Assembly (NCBI GenBank): GCA_043228905.1
Contig: JBHGNT010000004.1
Coordinates: 25,110,001-25,174,000, forward strand
Length of the DNA: 64,000 nt
Direction of reading: 5' to 3'
DNA from: Azolla caroliniana
Lineage: Eukaryota > Polypodiophyta
Shown: in pieces, positions 24,182 through 39,569 of the stretch
Layout: each line of letters begins with the position of its first letter
Numbering within the stretch: the stretch's first letter is position 1
Position numbers and translations under genes: made by a program
Notes under the pieces: generated by a model
Database searches by the model: none
What the model saw: the letters and a program-made list of their open reading frames with translations, nothing else
What the model was told of the DNA's origin: nothing

Positions 24182-27100
24182 ATGGCTGAGCATGCCAATA
24201 TGGTAGCCACCTATAGCCAGATCTCAAATGCTCAAGAAGCTCACAAAGGTGGAATTGTTCGGCAATCAAACGGTGATGCATATACAAGGCCGGCAAACTT
24301 ACAAAATTATGGAAATGAGTCTGGTGCACCAAAGTTACAGAATCACAGAAATGCGTCTGACATTGGGCTTATTGATCCTCATGATCGAGATGATGATATA
24401 TCGCACGAGGCGGATACAGATGTTGATGTGGACGAGGGTAAGTGCCTAGAGATGATCGTTCCAGTCTCAGGTTGTGGACCTGAAGGACACCCGCAATTCT
24501 ACCCTCCGCCATCGGCTTCACATGATGAAGTGATAAGCGATCCAAAACTGTTCATTGAAACCTTGGAGGACTTCCTCGCTGCCCTTGGGATGACCCTAAA
24601 GTAAGTGAATGTGTAGCTATCAAACATTCTTGCAACACTTCGTTTCTTTGCATTTTGCTGCATTGTGGTTGGAAATGACGAAATGAATTCTTCTCGTAGC
24701 TTTAGTTTGTATGAACCAGTTCCTCGAATCTTCTGCATTAATGCTAGATAATGAGGATGTTTTTGTAATCTTAATTCTTGGCGAAACAGCTGTTTCTTCT
24801 GTAGGCTTGGTTCTTGCAAGTGGTATTTTTTTTTCTAATGCATCATCCCTTTTTCATATGAACTGTACGTGTATGCTGTGGTGTTTTTTGGCTTATATAA
24901 CAAGGAAGAATTTTTAATTTTTTACATTTCAGGGTACCAAAGGTAGGGGGAAAAGAGATCAATTTGCATCACTTCTATTGTGAAGTTACTGCACGTGGTG
25001 GTCTTGCACAGGTAATCAAAGGAGAGCATATGCATTTTGGTCTTGAGTGACATTCAATTTCTACAAAATGAATGTGATATGTACCGTATGTTTGTATATA
25101 CATATATATTTTCATACATAGATATATGTATTTATGGAGAAATTATAAATGCATGTATAGATAGATAATACACGAATACATGTACTATGTACTTACCCAT
25201 ATTATGTAAGTTGAAATTGGTTTTGGACGAATTAAATCATTGCTGATGCTTATTATTTTGGTTGGCCTTGTATAGGTCATTAGATTGGCTAGCTGGAAAG
25301 ACCTTTGTGATGCTTTGGAAATTCCACGCTCCCTACCCAACCGATATTATGTTCTCCGCAAACATTATGCGAATATGTTGTTTCATTTTGAGCAAGTCTA
25401 TTTCTTCAGATTTGAAGGACAACTTCTATCTCCTCCTGGTATGATGTACAAAAATGTAATATGACATGCGAAAAGTGTTTTTATTTGTGATTGCTTCTTT
25501 AACACGTGTGTCCAATTCAATGGTTTGTGGGGTAGGTCCATTGGCTGCACCTATTCCCCTGGACCAGCATCCAGAGCCGGGGTCTCCTTATGAGGTGCCG
25601 TCTGAGATGAGGTCCTTGTTGAAGAAGAAAAAACGGAAGCTAGATCCAATTGAAGTTTTTGGAGGTGAATATTCTTTCTATGTGCCATATCTTGGATGAA
25701 GAAAATGAAAATTGCTTTTTTCTTTTTAATGTTCCTTTTACTTAGGCAGTGCTATTATCCTTTTCCACTGGTCAAGTTTTGTAAATGAATTTCTAAACGC
25801 ATTATGTTTTACAGGATAAAGTGCTCAATTGTATATGATAATCAAACCTACATTGCGAATACTTTTTACAATGAACAATCACTTTAGGTCCATCTTTTTG
25901 GATTTGAACCTGTAATCTCACCGTTAAAGCATAGTCTGTACTATGGCACCGTAATGTCTACTTTGTAATAATAATATTTCCGTACTCTGCTTTAATGTGC
26001 AATGTCTTTGTTCTTTTTGCAGTTGATCCTGCCTCATCTGTTGGCACAGTTTCCACTGGAGCTATTAATGGGAAATTTGATGAAGGTTACTTTGTGTCAG
26101 TAGTGGTCGGTACCGAAAAACTAAGTGGTTTTTTATATCACTTCGCTCCTCGCAATAAGGTCCAGCAATTTGCAAGTGTTCCTAGCTTGCTTGATGGCTT
26201 GGGAACCGGAGAGTCTCCAACAGGTTTAGAGATACAGCTATATGGGAAGAAAAGAAAAGAATATGTTCGAAGGAAGGATCTGAATGGTCCCAAAAGGACT
26301 CGGACAGGATATAACATTTATTTCAAAGAACAACGAGCACGGTTAAAAGAGCTTTACCCAGATAGTAAGGGACTTGGCAAGAAGGTTATCGATATGTGGA
26401 ACAAGCTTCCCGAGAATGAGAAATCTGTAAGTATTCTTATGCTCATTACTTTTTTTGTTCTAGTAATACTTGATATTACTGGTGGGTAACCTCTACCTGG
26501 GTCACCAAATACGATAACCAAAGAAATTATTAGAAACATTCAAATAGGACTGGCCTTATGTATGCTCCTCGATATCATGTGAAATTATAGCAAGCATGTT
26601 GAGATTTCCCTAGTGCAAAAACCCAAATATCCTGGTATAGATTGGAAATAATTTGATACGATGTGATATTTCCACACTATCTAGAAAGTCTGTAGAATCT
26701 GTCCCATCTAAAAGACAGTGGAAGTGGCTCAATACAATTTTACATGTATGTTACATAGGCATACTATACTAGTATGAAGTCACTAAGTTTTTGGTTCTTG
26801 TTTTTTTGCAGTACTATAATGCTCTTGGTAATGTAGAGAAGGAAAGGTGCTTAGCAGAATACAGAGAAAAGATGAGGTTGCAAAAATTGCAAGGCAATGA
26901 GAAAGCAGATGGTAACGGAGGAGGCAATGCACCATATGTAGCTGAGGCCAATGGTGGTGCTTATTATGTTAGTCATGATTATCATGTATCCTTAGATGTG
27001 GAAAACGAGGTCCATGCTACTGCTCCAAACGCATTAGAAGTATCAGATCAACAAGCTTATCATGGTTATCATGCACATGAACCACAACCTGAGACAAATC

Positions 27101-27930
27101 ATTCAGTCACCGAGCAAACTTATGAAGTGCAAGATGATGAAGGTTATTATCCCCACGGGCCTGTCTCTGAGCAAGAGTATGAGGAAGAAGAAGAGGAGGA
27201 GAATAACGAGGCAGAGGAAGCATATGAACCGGACGATGATGATACAATATACCGAAGTGCGGATAAGATCTTAGAAGAGCAAGAAGATGCAAATGAAGAA
27301 TCAGATCACGATATTACACATGAAGAGGGTTGTCATGGAGATGCTGCAAATGAAGCTATGACACAGGAACCTAACGCACTCCATGACTCTCTAATTGCAA
27401 AACATGCATACTATGGTCACGGTCATACGCACCCATATCTATCACAAGGAGATGGAGCTCGCATAGAACAATCACCTTATCGGGTTCAAGATAATGGGCA
27501 AGTTATGTATCCTCAGAATGGGCGACCAGATATACCATCGGTTGATAATGGCATGTCACAACAAAACCTTGGGTATGGATATATGCACACTGTGGCACCC
27601 TTACATATACAAAACCAAGATATGGTAGCAAGCATTCAAACACATCCAGAGCAACGAGCATACCAACCTGAAATGTATTCTTATCCTATCCCAATGCCAC
27701 ATGGACAGATGTATGGGCACCCATCGTTGCCACCTCATGCATATCCTCTACGTTTTCCACAACCATCCTATCCTGTGCAATGGAACGATCCACAAGCTTT
27801 TATGCATGGGCATCATGGGCTCAGACCACATTTACATCGACCATCAGCCATCACTCCAGAGGTTCGGCCATCATTGCAATCATATCAAGCCCAACAAGAT
27901 CATAGTCATGGACATATGTATGGTGCCTAA
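24182..27930 (+). CDS. ARID and HMG-box DNA-binding protein (HMGB15-like)
   Basis: Six exons (24182-24600, 24933-25011, 25276-25438, 25536-25664, 26023-26426, 26812-27930) with matching phases give 770 residues. The start is the ATG in GGCCATGGC, a strong context. Residues about 107-220 are the ARID domain (FYPPPSASHDEV, KLFIETLEDFLAALG, GGKEINLHHFY, LFHFEQVYFF). Residues about 353-420 are one HMG box (PKRTRTGYNIYFKEQ, IDMWNKLPENEKSYY). This pairing is known only in plant HMGB9/10/11/15-type nuclear proteins that bind AT-rich DNA; Arabidopsis HMGB15 acts in pollen gene expression. The tail is unusual: about 350 residues after the HMG box, with an acidic Glu/Asp run near 518-544 and then a His/Pro/Tyr/Gln-rich region. 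Arabidopsis relatives are much shorter (about 450 residues in total). A tandem duplication copies its last codons into the 3' UTR. Confidence 0.92.
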
Positions 27931-28120
27931 GGTAGGAGTCAAATGCACTCTTTTACCACATGTATTCAGTGCCTAAGGTAGGAGTCGAATGCTTGATATC
28001 ATTGCAATCATATCAAGCCCAACAAGATCATAGTCATGGACATATGTATGGTGCCTAAGGTAGGAGTCAAATGCACTCTTTTACCACATGTATTCAGTGC
28101 CTAAGGTAGGAGTCGAATGC
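27870..28120 (+). repeat. 123-bp unit duplicated across the ARID-HMG stop codon
   Basis: 27870-27992 and 27998-28120 are almost identical (period 128, with a 5-bp spacer TTGAT). The first copy contains the last 19 codons (SLQSYQAQQDHSHGHMYGA) and the stop; the second lies in the 3' untranslated region. Inside each unit GTGCCTAAGGTAGGAGTC occurs up to twice. Confidence 0.93.
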
Positions 28121-29081
28121 AGTCTTTCACTACCATGTATTCTTAGTCATACCTCCAAATGCTTACTTTTTTCCAACCCTATTTTTGATGACCATCCATT
28201 TGAGGAGCAGTTGCATTTTCCAACTCATCTCTTTACCCCTTCTCACAAATCTCTCCCCCAACCACTCCTTGCCTCTCTCTGTGAGTACAATTCTTGTACA
28301 TGGGGTGAGTTCTTGTAAAATTAGTACTGCTGTACATAGGTTGCTTGCCCTAAATTGAATACATCGCTTTTAATGATGGAAATGTTGGGTTTAAAACTTC
28401 AAAAGATGCAGAAGTAATGATCATGTTGACATTTGAGAATTTCAACGTATAGTGTGCAGATTCAAGTCTACCCCCAATGCTTGTGTTAGGTTGGCGGCAC
28501 AAGCTACATGCTTCCTACATTAGATCAAACTTTCTTTGTCAGAAGTGTTTTTAGCTGCTTCTCAAAAACAGTAAGATTACATTGATGTTCTTTTAAGAAG
28601 TATAGTACAATAGTCATTGTAGATGTTTTGTTGGCGAAAAACATGATTTGATGCATACTGCAGTCATGCTCTTGAGACCACAAGAGGATTTGAATGAACC
28701 CTCTATAAATTAAAGAGGATTGCCAAGAACATGGCGAGAAAAAAGAGAGGCCTTAAGGTTTACTAAGATGCCAATGTGATCCATGAGACAATCTCTTGAG
28801 TTGAAATGAAATGAGCTGTTATACATGAAAGAAATTGCTAGTAGGTTCCAAGTACAAGGGGCCTAAAGATAGGTGCTAGTATGTTCCAAGTACAAGGTTC
28901 CAACCTTAATAATAGTTCTTAATCGTTCATGGGTGATAATGTTCTTGTAGTATCAATATTGAGTAAATATTACTTGTTTATGTATGAGTAAACGTTGCAT
29001 GTATTGGAACAAACAAGTGATACATGATGTACCATGTAATGTAGTCCATTTCCAAAAGCCCGTTTACCCACCTCTACACCA
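28121..29081. other. 3' flank between convergent genes
   Basis: Holds the 3' untranslated regions of the ARID-HMG gene (+) and the PPR gene (-). No other gene is seen. A short direct repeat GCTAGTA(G/T)GTTCCAAGTACAAGG lies near 28838 and 28877. Confidence 0.5.
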
Positions 29082-31721
29082 CTAAGCATCTGCATAGATG
29101 TTACACATGCAAGCATAGATAGAAGGATCTTTCTTGTCCAAACACAAAGCATGCTCAAAAGCTTTTCTGCCAAGGTCCACATTACCACACTTTTGACAAG
29201 CATCCATTAGAATGTACCATAAGATAGGATCAGGAGAAACTGACATTTCCTCAATGATAGTGATAGCCCTTTCCAAAAGGCCAGCTCGACATATAAGGTC
29301 CACCATACAACTATAGTGTTCGAGTGTTGGATCAATGTCATAGATTTCTATCATGGCCTTAAAGTATAACTCGCCATTATCCACTTGACCTCCTCCATGA
29401 TTGCATGCGCTTAAAATCGTAACAAATGTAGCTTCATCAGGAATTTTACCTTCTTCTCTCATCTTCTCGAGCATATAGAAGACGTATTCAGTTTCTCCTC
29501 GCTCAACATATCCCCCAATAAGTACGGTCCATGATAAAGTGGTTTGAAGAGGAAGCATGTCAAACACTTCTTGCGCTTTTCCAATGCGAAAACATTTTAC
29601 ATACATCTCAATCAATGAATTACCAAGAACAAGATCTTTCTCCAACAACCCATATCTTGCTATCTCGGAGTGTGTTGCAATACCCTTATGAATGGCTCCA
29701 ATGTTGCCACAAGCTTTTAATATACAAGCAAATGTGATGGCATCTGGAAAAACACCATCAATTTGCATACGTTCATAACAACTCAACGCTTCCTCGGCAT
29801 GTTCTGCCTTAGCATAACCTGAAATTAATGTAGTCCATGAGACGACATCTTTTATAGAAAGTTCATTGAATACTTCTTGGGCTTTCTGAAGCAAGCCACA
29901 TTTCGCACACATGTCTATCAATGCATTGCCAATGACAAGGTCCCCTCGGAACAACCCTTTCTTTGTTATCTCATCATGTATATTTCTCCCTTCATTCATA
30001 GCTTCAGCACTACCACATGCTTTCAAGATGGAAGTAAGAGTGGTAGAATCAGGAGAAAGGCCTTCGAGTTGCATACATTTAAGACAGTCAACAGCTTCTC
30101 TTGCCTTCTTGTGCAAAGCATAACCTGTGAATAGCGCATTCCATGAACCTATATCTCTAACACAAAGTTTTTCGTGGAAGTGCAGAGCTTCTGAAAACAA
30201 GCCACACTTGGCATACATATTGATGAGTGCATTTCCGAGAGCAAGGTCATTATCTGATGACCCTTTCCTGTTCATTTCCGAATATATTTCTCCACCCATG
30301 ATCGAATCTTGTAGAATACCACATGCTTTCAAGCAACAAACATACGTAATTGAATTTGGACACACTCCTTCAGGCTGCATTTGCCTATAGAGGTTCAGTG
30401 CTTCCTTAGCATGCCCATGATTAGTGTAGCCTAAAGCCAGTACTGTCCAAGAAACCACATTTCTAATGAGAAGGTTATCAAAAACTTCTTGAGCTTTTGT
30501 GAAGAACCCACATTTTGCATACATATCTACTAAAGCATTGCCAATAACATCCCCTTGTTCCAAGGGTCCAACTCTGGCATGAATTTCTATAGCTTTACCC
30601 ATGGTCCTAGCACATCGACAAGCTTTTAGACAGCATGTAAACGTGATGATATCAGGAAGAATTCCCTCTTGCTGCATCTGATGGAAGCAATAGTGTGTTT
30701 CCTCAACAATCTCCTTTTGACCATATCCAGAAATTAATGCATTCCATGAGATCAAATCTCGAGCTGGAATCCTGCGAAATACTTCTCGAGCTTCCACAAG
30801 CCATCCACTCTCAGCATATATGTCAATGAGTGTGTTTCCCACAGTAAGGTCTTTCTCAAGCAACCCATTAAATGCAATTAACGAATGCAATTTGCTTCTT
30901 ATGCTTTCCACTCTGGTGCTATAACCACAAGCTTTCAAACTGCAAAGATAGGCAACTGAATCCAGACAAATCCCTTCTGCTTGCATCTGTTCAAAATACT
31001 GCAGGGCTTTCTCTCCATACCTTTGTCTGGTATATCCCATGATCAAAGACGTCCAAGAAACTTTGTCTCTAATTGGAAGCTTCTCGAACAAATTCACAGC
31101 ATTTGTGAATGAGCCACATTTAGCATACATATCCACTAATGCATTACCGATGAAGACCTCTCCTTCAAGATATCCTTTCTTCTCAATATCAATGTGTATT
31201 TCTCGCCCTTTTTCTATCGCTTTGGTGGAGCTACACACTTTCAAAACGCAAATAAAAGTGGCAACATTTGGAGATACACCTTCCAATTGCATATATTCAA
31301 AGAATTTCATTGCATCTTCAGTATACATAGCATCTATACCAGTTATTAAAGCAGTCCAAGAGACCACATCCCTCACAGGAAGTGTTTCGAACACTTCTTG
31401 TGCTTTTGCAAACAAGCCACATTTTGAATACATATGAACTAAAGTGTTACCAAGAAACGAATTTGATTCCTCAAGGAGACCATTGTTAACAACATCAACA
31501 TGCAAACTATGCCCTCGATCGACATCTTTTAGCTCTCCACAAGCTTTCATCAAAGCCACAAAAGTGGCTACATACGTACGCATAGAGGGGTGATTTTTTC
31601 GCATTTCCCCATAAGTAAGGAGAGCTTTTTGAGGCTCTTTGGATCGAGCAAAGCATAGAATAAGAGAATTCCAAGAGCTCTCGGTGCGAAAAGGCCCTGA
31701 GATTCCTCGAGCGATGCACAT
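29082..31721 (-). CDS. large intronless PPR protein, P-L-S class, truncated E domain
   Basis: One uninterrupted minus-strand frame of 879 residues, from the first ATG (31721-31719, MCIARGISG) to TAG at 29084-29082. It consists of about seven to eight P-L-S triplets of roughly 100 residues, marked by GNTLVHMYSKCG, IGNALVDMYAKCG, VGNTLIDIYAESG, LGNALINMYAKCG, IGNALIDMCAKCG and LGNSLIEMYVKCF, each followed by VVSWT.LI.GY and F.C.LKACG. It ends shortly into an E motif (LWYILMDACQKCGNVDLGRK) without E+ or DYW. PPR proteins of this class bind organelle RNA sequence-specifically. There is no obvious transit peptide after the first ATG. The frame is open for about 60 more codons upstream (rich in Ser, Arg and Lys) but has no ATG, so a 5' exon or non-AUG start may supply targeting. 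Confidence 0.88.
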   Translation of the reverse strand: MCIARGISGPFRTESSWNSLILCFARSKEPQKALLTYGEMRKNHPSMRTYVATFVALMKACGELKDVDRGHSLHVDVVNNGLLEESNSFLGNTLVHMYSKCGLFAKAQEVFETLPVRDVVSWTALITGIDAMYTEDAMKFFEYMQLEGVSPNVATFICVLKVCSSTKAIEKGREIHIDIEKKGYLEGEVFIGNALVDMYAKCGSFTNAVNLFEKLPIRDKVSWTSLIMGYTRQRYGEKALQYFEQMQAEGICLDSVAYLCSLKACGYSTRVESIRSKLHSLIAFNGLLEKDLTVGNTLIDIYAESGWLVEAREVFRRIPARDLISWNALISGYGQKEIVEETHYCFHQMQQEGILPDIITFTCCLKACRCARTMGKAIEIHARVGPLEQGDVIGNALVDMYAKCGFFTKAQEVFDNLLIRNVVSWTVLALGYTNHGHAKEALNLYRQMQPEGVCPNSITYVCCLKACGILQDSIMGGEIYSEMNRKGSSDNDLALGNALINMYAKCGLFSEALHFHEKLCVRDIGSWNALFTGYALHKKAREAVDCLKCMQLEGLSPDSTTLTSILKACGSAEAMNEGRNIHDEITKKGLFRGDLVIGNALIDMCAKCGLLQKAQEVFNELSIKDVVSWTTLISGYAKAEHAEEALSCYERMQIDGVFPDAITFACILKACGNIGAIHKGIATHSEIARYGLLEKDLVLGNSLIEMYVKCFRIGKAQEVFDMLPLQTTLSWTVLIGGYVERGETEYVFYMLEKMREEGKIPDEATFVTILSACNHGGGQVDNGELYFKAMIEIYDIDPTLEHYSCMVDLICRAGLLERAITIIEEMSVSPDPILWYILMDACQKCGNVDLGRKAFEHALCLDKKDPSIYACMCNIYADA

Positions 31722-33134
31722 GTTTTCCAGGTCCACTGTTTTTCTTTCCTTTCTGCTCTTGGATGGTATCTTTCCTCCCCCATTCCTTCTCTTTCCAAAG
31801 CAATCTTGGTCTGGTGTCTTGATTCTTCTTCTACTGCTAGTACTACTGATTTTCTCTGATTCCTCTGTTCCTTTGTAAGGGAGTTTTGTATTTTTACCAG
31901 AAAACGATTATCAAAGTACCCCTGCATAAACTTTTGGATATTTACCAAAGTAGCCCCTCCAATTTCAACAATTTCCAACATACCCCTCTAATACAAATTG
32001 GGTTGTATCCTTAGATGCCTCACGAGGTAGGTAGGGGTATATTTTGGTGTGTCGCTCTGTTCTTGTAACAAAAACCCGTTGTTTCATGCATGGAAGTTTA
32101 ACCTCAGCCGATTAGTTCAGAATATTTTCATGATCACTATTGGACATCAATCATCCCTTAATTGTCTTTAGACTGATTAGTTAAGAATGTTTCTCAACAC
32201 TCGTGGGCTTTGTCCGAAAGAGGTCTTTCTTTTTATCCTAGGCGCTCTTTCATTTCTGTGCAACCTTGGAAGCCAATGATCGATCTCCCTTTGTCCCTGT
32301 ATTTTATCTTATCACCTTGTTATGAGAGACCACAATTTGAATTATATATCCAAATTGCTTCCATAATCAAGATAAAAAGTGAAGGTACTCACAATGCATG
32401 TGCATGTCTATTAGGTATGCATGACACAAGATGTAGATGGACACGTGTAATTGGCTCATACAACTTAATATAATTAATTAGTAGACAAAATGCATGGAAG
32501 TCAATGCTAATTCTTGTGGCTACTTTCGAAATATGCTTCAGAACAAGCATCTTGATTTACTAGTGAATCTTCATGTTTCTCATGAACTTCGAGGACATTC
32601 CCACTAGATAGGCTTAGTCTTGTATTATGCTTTGTTGATACTAGAAGCCTCCCAACTAGGACAAGCAATTTGTCCACTTTCTCTCAAGCACTAGTACTAG
32701 AGATGTAATACCATAAGTGCACATGCAAAGTAGTAGATAGACTGTTGCCCAAAGAAGCATTATAAAACATTTGAACCCGCCATCATTTGCAGATGAAAAT
32801 TTATGGAATGGGGATGCCTAGGGTTCGAGCAGTGTTGGAAAGGATACATCGATATCTATTCGATCACTCATAGAAAGAGCATGCACAAGCACTGAGAGAG
32901 GATTACGATATTTGTTTGGCCAACGTGGAAGAAGGATACATATGATCGATCGAAGTGCAATGTAATGCCGGTCTTCGGTGAGCGTGGGGTAGGTCAGGTC
33001 AGGTCAGGACACCACGATACGAGCAAATGGTTTCATGATTCATCATTCACATCATCAACATGTATGTACATGTGTCCAACCAAAGACGCCCAAAGGTGGG
33101 AACAAGTGTGAAACCAAACTCTGATACAAAAAAA
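31722..33134. other. divergent intergenic region, PPR gene and uS4 gene
   Basis: Contains the putative 5' region of the minus-strand PPR gene and the promoter of the uS4 gene. A short AGGTC iteration is present at 32992-33007. No further gene is recognised. Confidence 0.5.
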
Positions 33135-33143
33135 TTAGGGTTT
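33135..33143 (+). promoter_or_regulatory. telo-box upstream of ribosomal protein uS4 gene
   Basis: TTAGGGTTT sits 92 bases before the start codon. This motif is characteristic of plant ribosomal protein gene promoters, usually close to the transcription start. Confidence 0.65.
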
Positions 33144-33234
33144 CGAAACTCTCCTCACAGGCGGACAATCCCCTTCCTACCTCTCTGTGTCCAACAGGTG
33201 AAGCCGCAGAAGGAGAGCCGATTGACAGGCAGCT

Positions 33235-36123
<2,889 letters not shown>

Positions 36124-37984
36124 ATAGGTTGTATGAGTTTTCTGTCATTAGGAATTCTTGCAATTTTGTACTGATTTATAGGAGAAAGTTGAGTTCCCTT
36201 TTTACATTTTTAAGTTCTCATACTAATGTGACGCTAAGGTCTTTTTCATTAATGTTGCTTCTTTATCATTTATTTATTGTTGGGTGGTGGGATGTTACCT
36301 GTTGTCTCTGAAAGTGAGGAATTTCTAGATGTGCATCTAGCTTCTGCAAATCCTTTTTACATTGAAATCTCTTGTTTTCAATCTTATGACATGGCTTGAC
36401 AATATGCCGTAGCCATTGCAGAAGGATAAGCATCTGTGATATAAAATGAGGATGCCAAGTATTTTTTATGGCGAGAAGTCTTTTTGTAGTGATGTGAACA
36501 GAGACATTGACAAGCAAATACATTCTGTCATTTTACCTTTTTTAAAGTTTACTTGTTTGGAGTGTCCAAAATCTGATGTTTTAGGCAAAGTTATACTGTC
36601 AATGATACTTTGTGGTGCCTTTTTCTTGTGTTTTTGGTGCCAAAATAGTATTCATCAAGACCTATTTCTTTTCTTGTCTTTGTCTTGTGGCCCCTTTATG
36701 GTCGCAATAGTATTATATATACATTATTGGAATATTAAGCCAGTTTTAAGTGTGACTATCCTTTGAGACAGGTGGTAAAAAACATGTGAAATTGCAATGT
36801 CCATGATCAAGACCACCTCTGCAATATTTATTGTTCTTGCCTTTAACATGCTCCAGAGAGAAGTTTGTCCATATGTATCCTTGTTGCACTTGAAAACGTT
36901 GTATATCGGTATGAGGGGCCATCAATTTGTGGGTGATACGATTGATAGTAATTTAAGTTAGGGGCATTTCTAAAGTGCTTTCAAATATAGGTGTTCATTA
37001 CGCTATTGATTAATGATAATAACCTAACAGCACCTCCTGGTAAAGGCAATGCAATATAATAGATAATTATTGGGATGTCTTTTGAATGGAAGATTGAGGC
37101 ATTTGAATGACAACAACTTGGCATTCAAAGAGTATGGTTGTTGATTTTCCTTCATGGGTGAGCTTGCTAAAATTGATGATCATAATCTTTTACATTTTTT
37201 TTCTCAAGTCAATGGTTGTAATTTATGATCATTTGGTTGTTGTATGCTTGCTTAGTACTCAGGATTAAGAAAAATAGAAGTGGTCTAGGTTTGATTTTTG
37301 GTAAGTCTTGGAGACTATATTTTGGATGTTAACCGTTACACCTAGAATAGCATGCATACACAAGTTGAAGAATCAACAACTCTTTGTCCTATATCTCTTA
37401 GTCATGGTCTACTTTGCATGTAGTGTGGCACAAGTTTTAAACATAGTTCCTAAATTGGAGGCGTTTTCTCATAGATAATATGGTTAAGTATCTATCTATG
37501 TAATCGATAATAATGATTAAAATGAGTATATAATGAAGTCAATGTTCATGTTTACCCCACAATGCTATGACAGAATGAGATATTCCATCATCACCCATGC
37601 TAAAAAGTATCCCAAAAGGCTTTTGACATTGCCTTAGAAAGTTTTAGACTATGGTAAGTGAATTTCCGAAAGCGTAAACATTGTTAATTTGAAAGGTGGA
37701 GAGACAATAATATCACCATCTCATGACCTAGTAGTATTCAATTGTCTCGACACACTCCAGTGATGACTTGAGAAATCTTCGATGGACACTAAACCGTTGA
37801 TTTGCTTGGGCAAGGGCGGGTTCACACCGACCGACATATGATTGGCACAATGCAAAAGGCCAGCCAGATCTTCGTCTTCTTCTTCGGTTGGCGGCCGTGT
37901 TCCATGGAACCTTTTGTTGGTCGTGGATGCCACGTCATGCCCATCCATCCATCCATACAGAAGCTGCTTTCACTCTGCACTTTT
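36124..37984. other. intergenic between uS4 and PPR-like genes
   Basis: Contains the uS4 3' untranslated region and then AT-rich DNA without recognisable genes. The last few hundred bases are the promoter and leader of the next gene. Confidence 0.5.
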
Positions 37985-37993
37985 TTAGGGTTT
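37985..37993 (+). promoter_or_regulatory. telo-box upstream of PPR-like gene
   Basis: TTAGGGTTT lies 67 bases before the start codon, followed by a TCTG microsatellite (38025-38050) in the leader. Confidence 0.55.
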
Positions 37994-38059
37994 TGCTGAT
38001 CTCTGTCTCCGACAAGACTAAACCTCTGTCTGTCTGTCTGTCTGTCTGTCTCTCCATCT

Positions 38060-39538
38060 ATGGCCATGGCGATCGCCAAATCGAATGTTCTCGCTCGGAA
38101 TCTTCTCACAGCCTCTACTTCTCGTCTAGTCGATGGATCTATGCACAAGGTACAGCGACCTCTGCTCCGCTCCCTGATCCCTCTTTTTTTCCTTTGTTTC
38201 CGTCGTTCGAATTTTCCTTTTCTTTGTTTACCCGCTGCTATTGTTTGTTACTGAGATCATTAATCACGTGATCTATGCTCACCCGCAGTAGGGACGATTT
38301 TCTTTCGTATGCATTGATGAAGTTAATTAATGGATAAATTGTACGATAGAGAGGAACCTTTTGTGTATGTGGAAAGGTGAATTTATGGAATGAATGGACA
38401 CGGGGAAGACTCAGAGGCACATTTAGCAATGCATGGACGGATTTTAGCTATTATTATTGTATCCACATGCCCAGAAGTGGATTCCCTCATTACGAAAGAC
38501 ATCCAGGTTGGGGGGAAGGGAGAGCCAGATCAGTTGGTATGGCTGTTTGGTGTAGACAAAACGGTGGTATGGAGGAATAGTAGTGTATAATATACATGGC
38601 TAGATTTTAGTTTGATCCAATAGTATATTTTAAGCTTGATCCAATTTTAGTTTGATCCGACTGCATTTGCTTACTTCAGAAGACAGAATATCCTCCAAAG
38701 CTTTATTGCTCAATTTGGTTTCAGTATATTGGACAGAATAACTGTTTTTCAGCTTCCAGAATTGCAATGGAAGTCTTGAATTATGTTCACCAGTTTTATG
38801 ATTTATGCCATTAGCTTGTTTCTTTATTTATAATTTGAGTAATGATGCCAAGTCAGCATGTGTTTTCTCTTCCATAAGGTGCACTTAATATAGATGATGA
38901 GAATATGTGCACCCAATTCAGATAATGAGAACGTGTGTTTCTTGAAGATGGACTCTCCCTGTTGCTCAGGTTCATCCTGAACTATCAGACCTTGAATTAT
39001 ATGTATTTGTGACGCAGTTGGAGATAAGGTACAGGTGGTAAATGATTGGTTCAGGAGTCCTAAAGTGCCACGTTTGTCCATCATGCCTTTTTGATGGTAC
39101 TAGTTCATTGGCAGTTTTGTTTTGCTAATTTATGGTCCCTTGTGTTCGTCGTCAATAAGCCTTTTATCTTTTGACCTAGTAAATGATATTCTTGATAAGG
39201 GTACTGAATTACAAGGTTTATGGGAATGATTTTTGAGGCCTGCCAATGTTGTTTTCGTAAATTGGTTCATGATGTTGTATAGAAGGAAGCCATTTTTGTA
39301 TACATAGTGGGATTGTTAGTTAAATTCATTTTAAATTTATTCATTTACATTCCATTTATTGTGCGGAGTTAGATTGATGTTTATGCTTTATTCTGGCCAG
39401 CTATTGGGTGCTGAAAACCTGACTTCAGTGCGCCACTATGCAAATGCTCCAGCAACTTCTGAGGAACAAGGTACTTTCTAATTTCTGTAAAGTTTGCTGC
39501 ACTGTGTGAACTTAGTATCTAGTAAAAAATAAATATAG

Positions 39539-39569
<31 letters not shown>

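Noticed and set aside
31507-31981. 137- and 98-codon minus-strand frames at the start of the PPR gene
   Set aside because: They overlap the PPR coding region in other frames and show no family signature.
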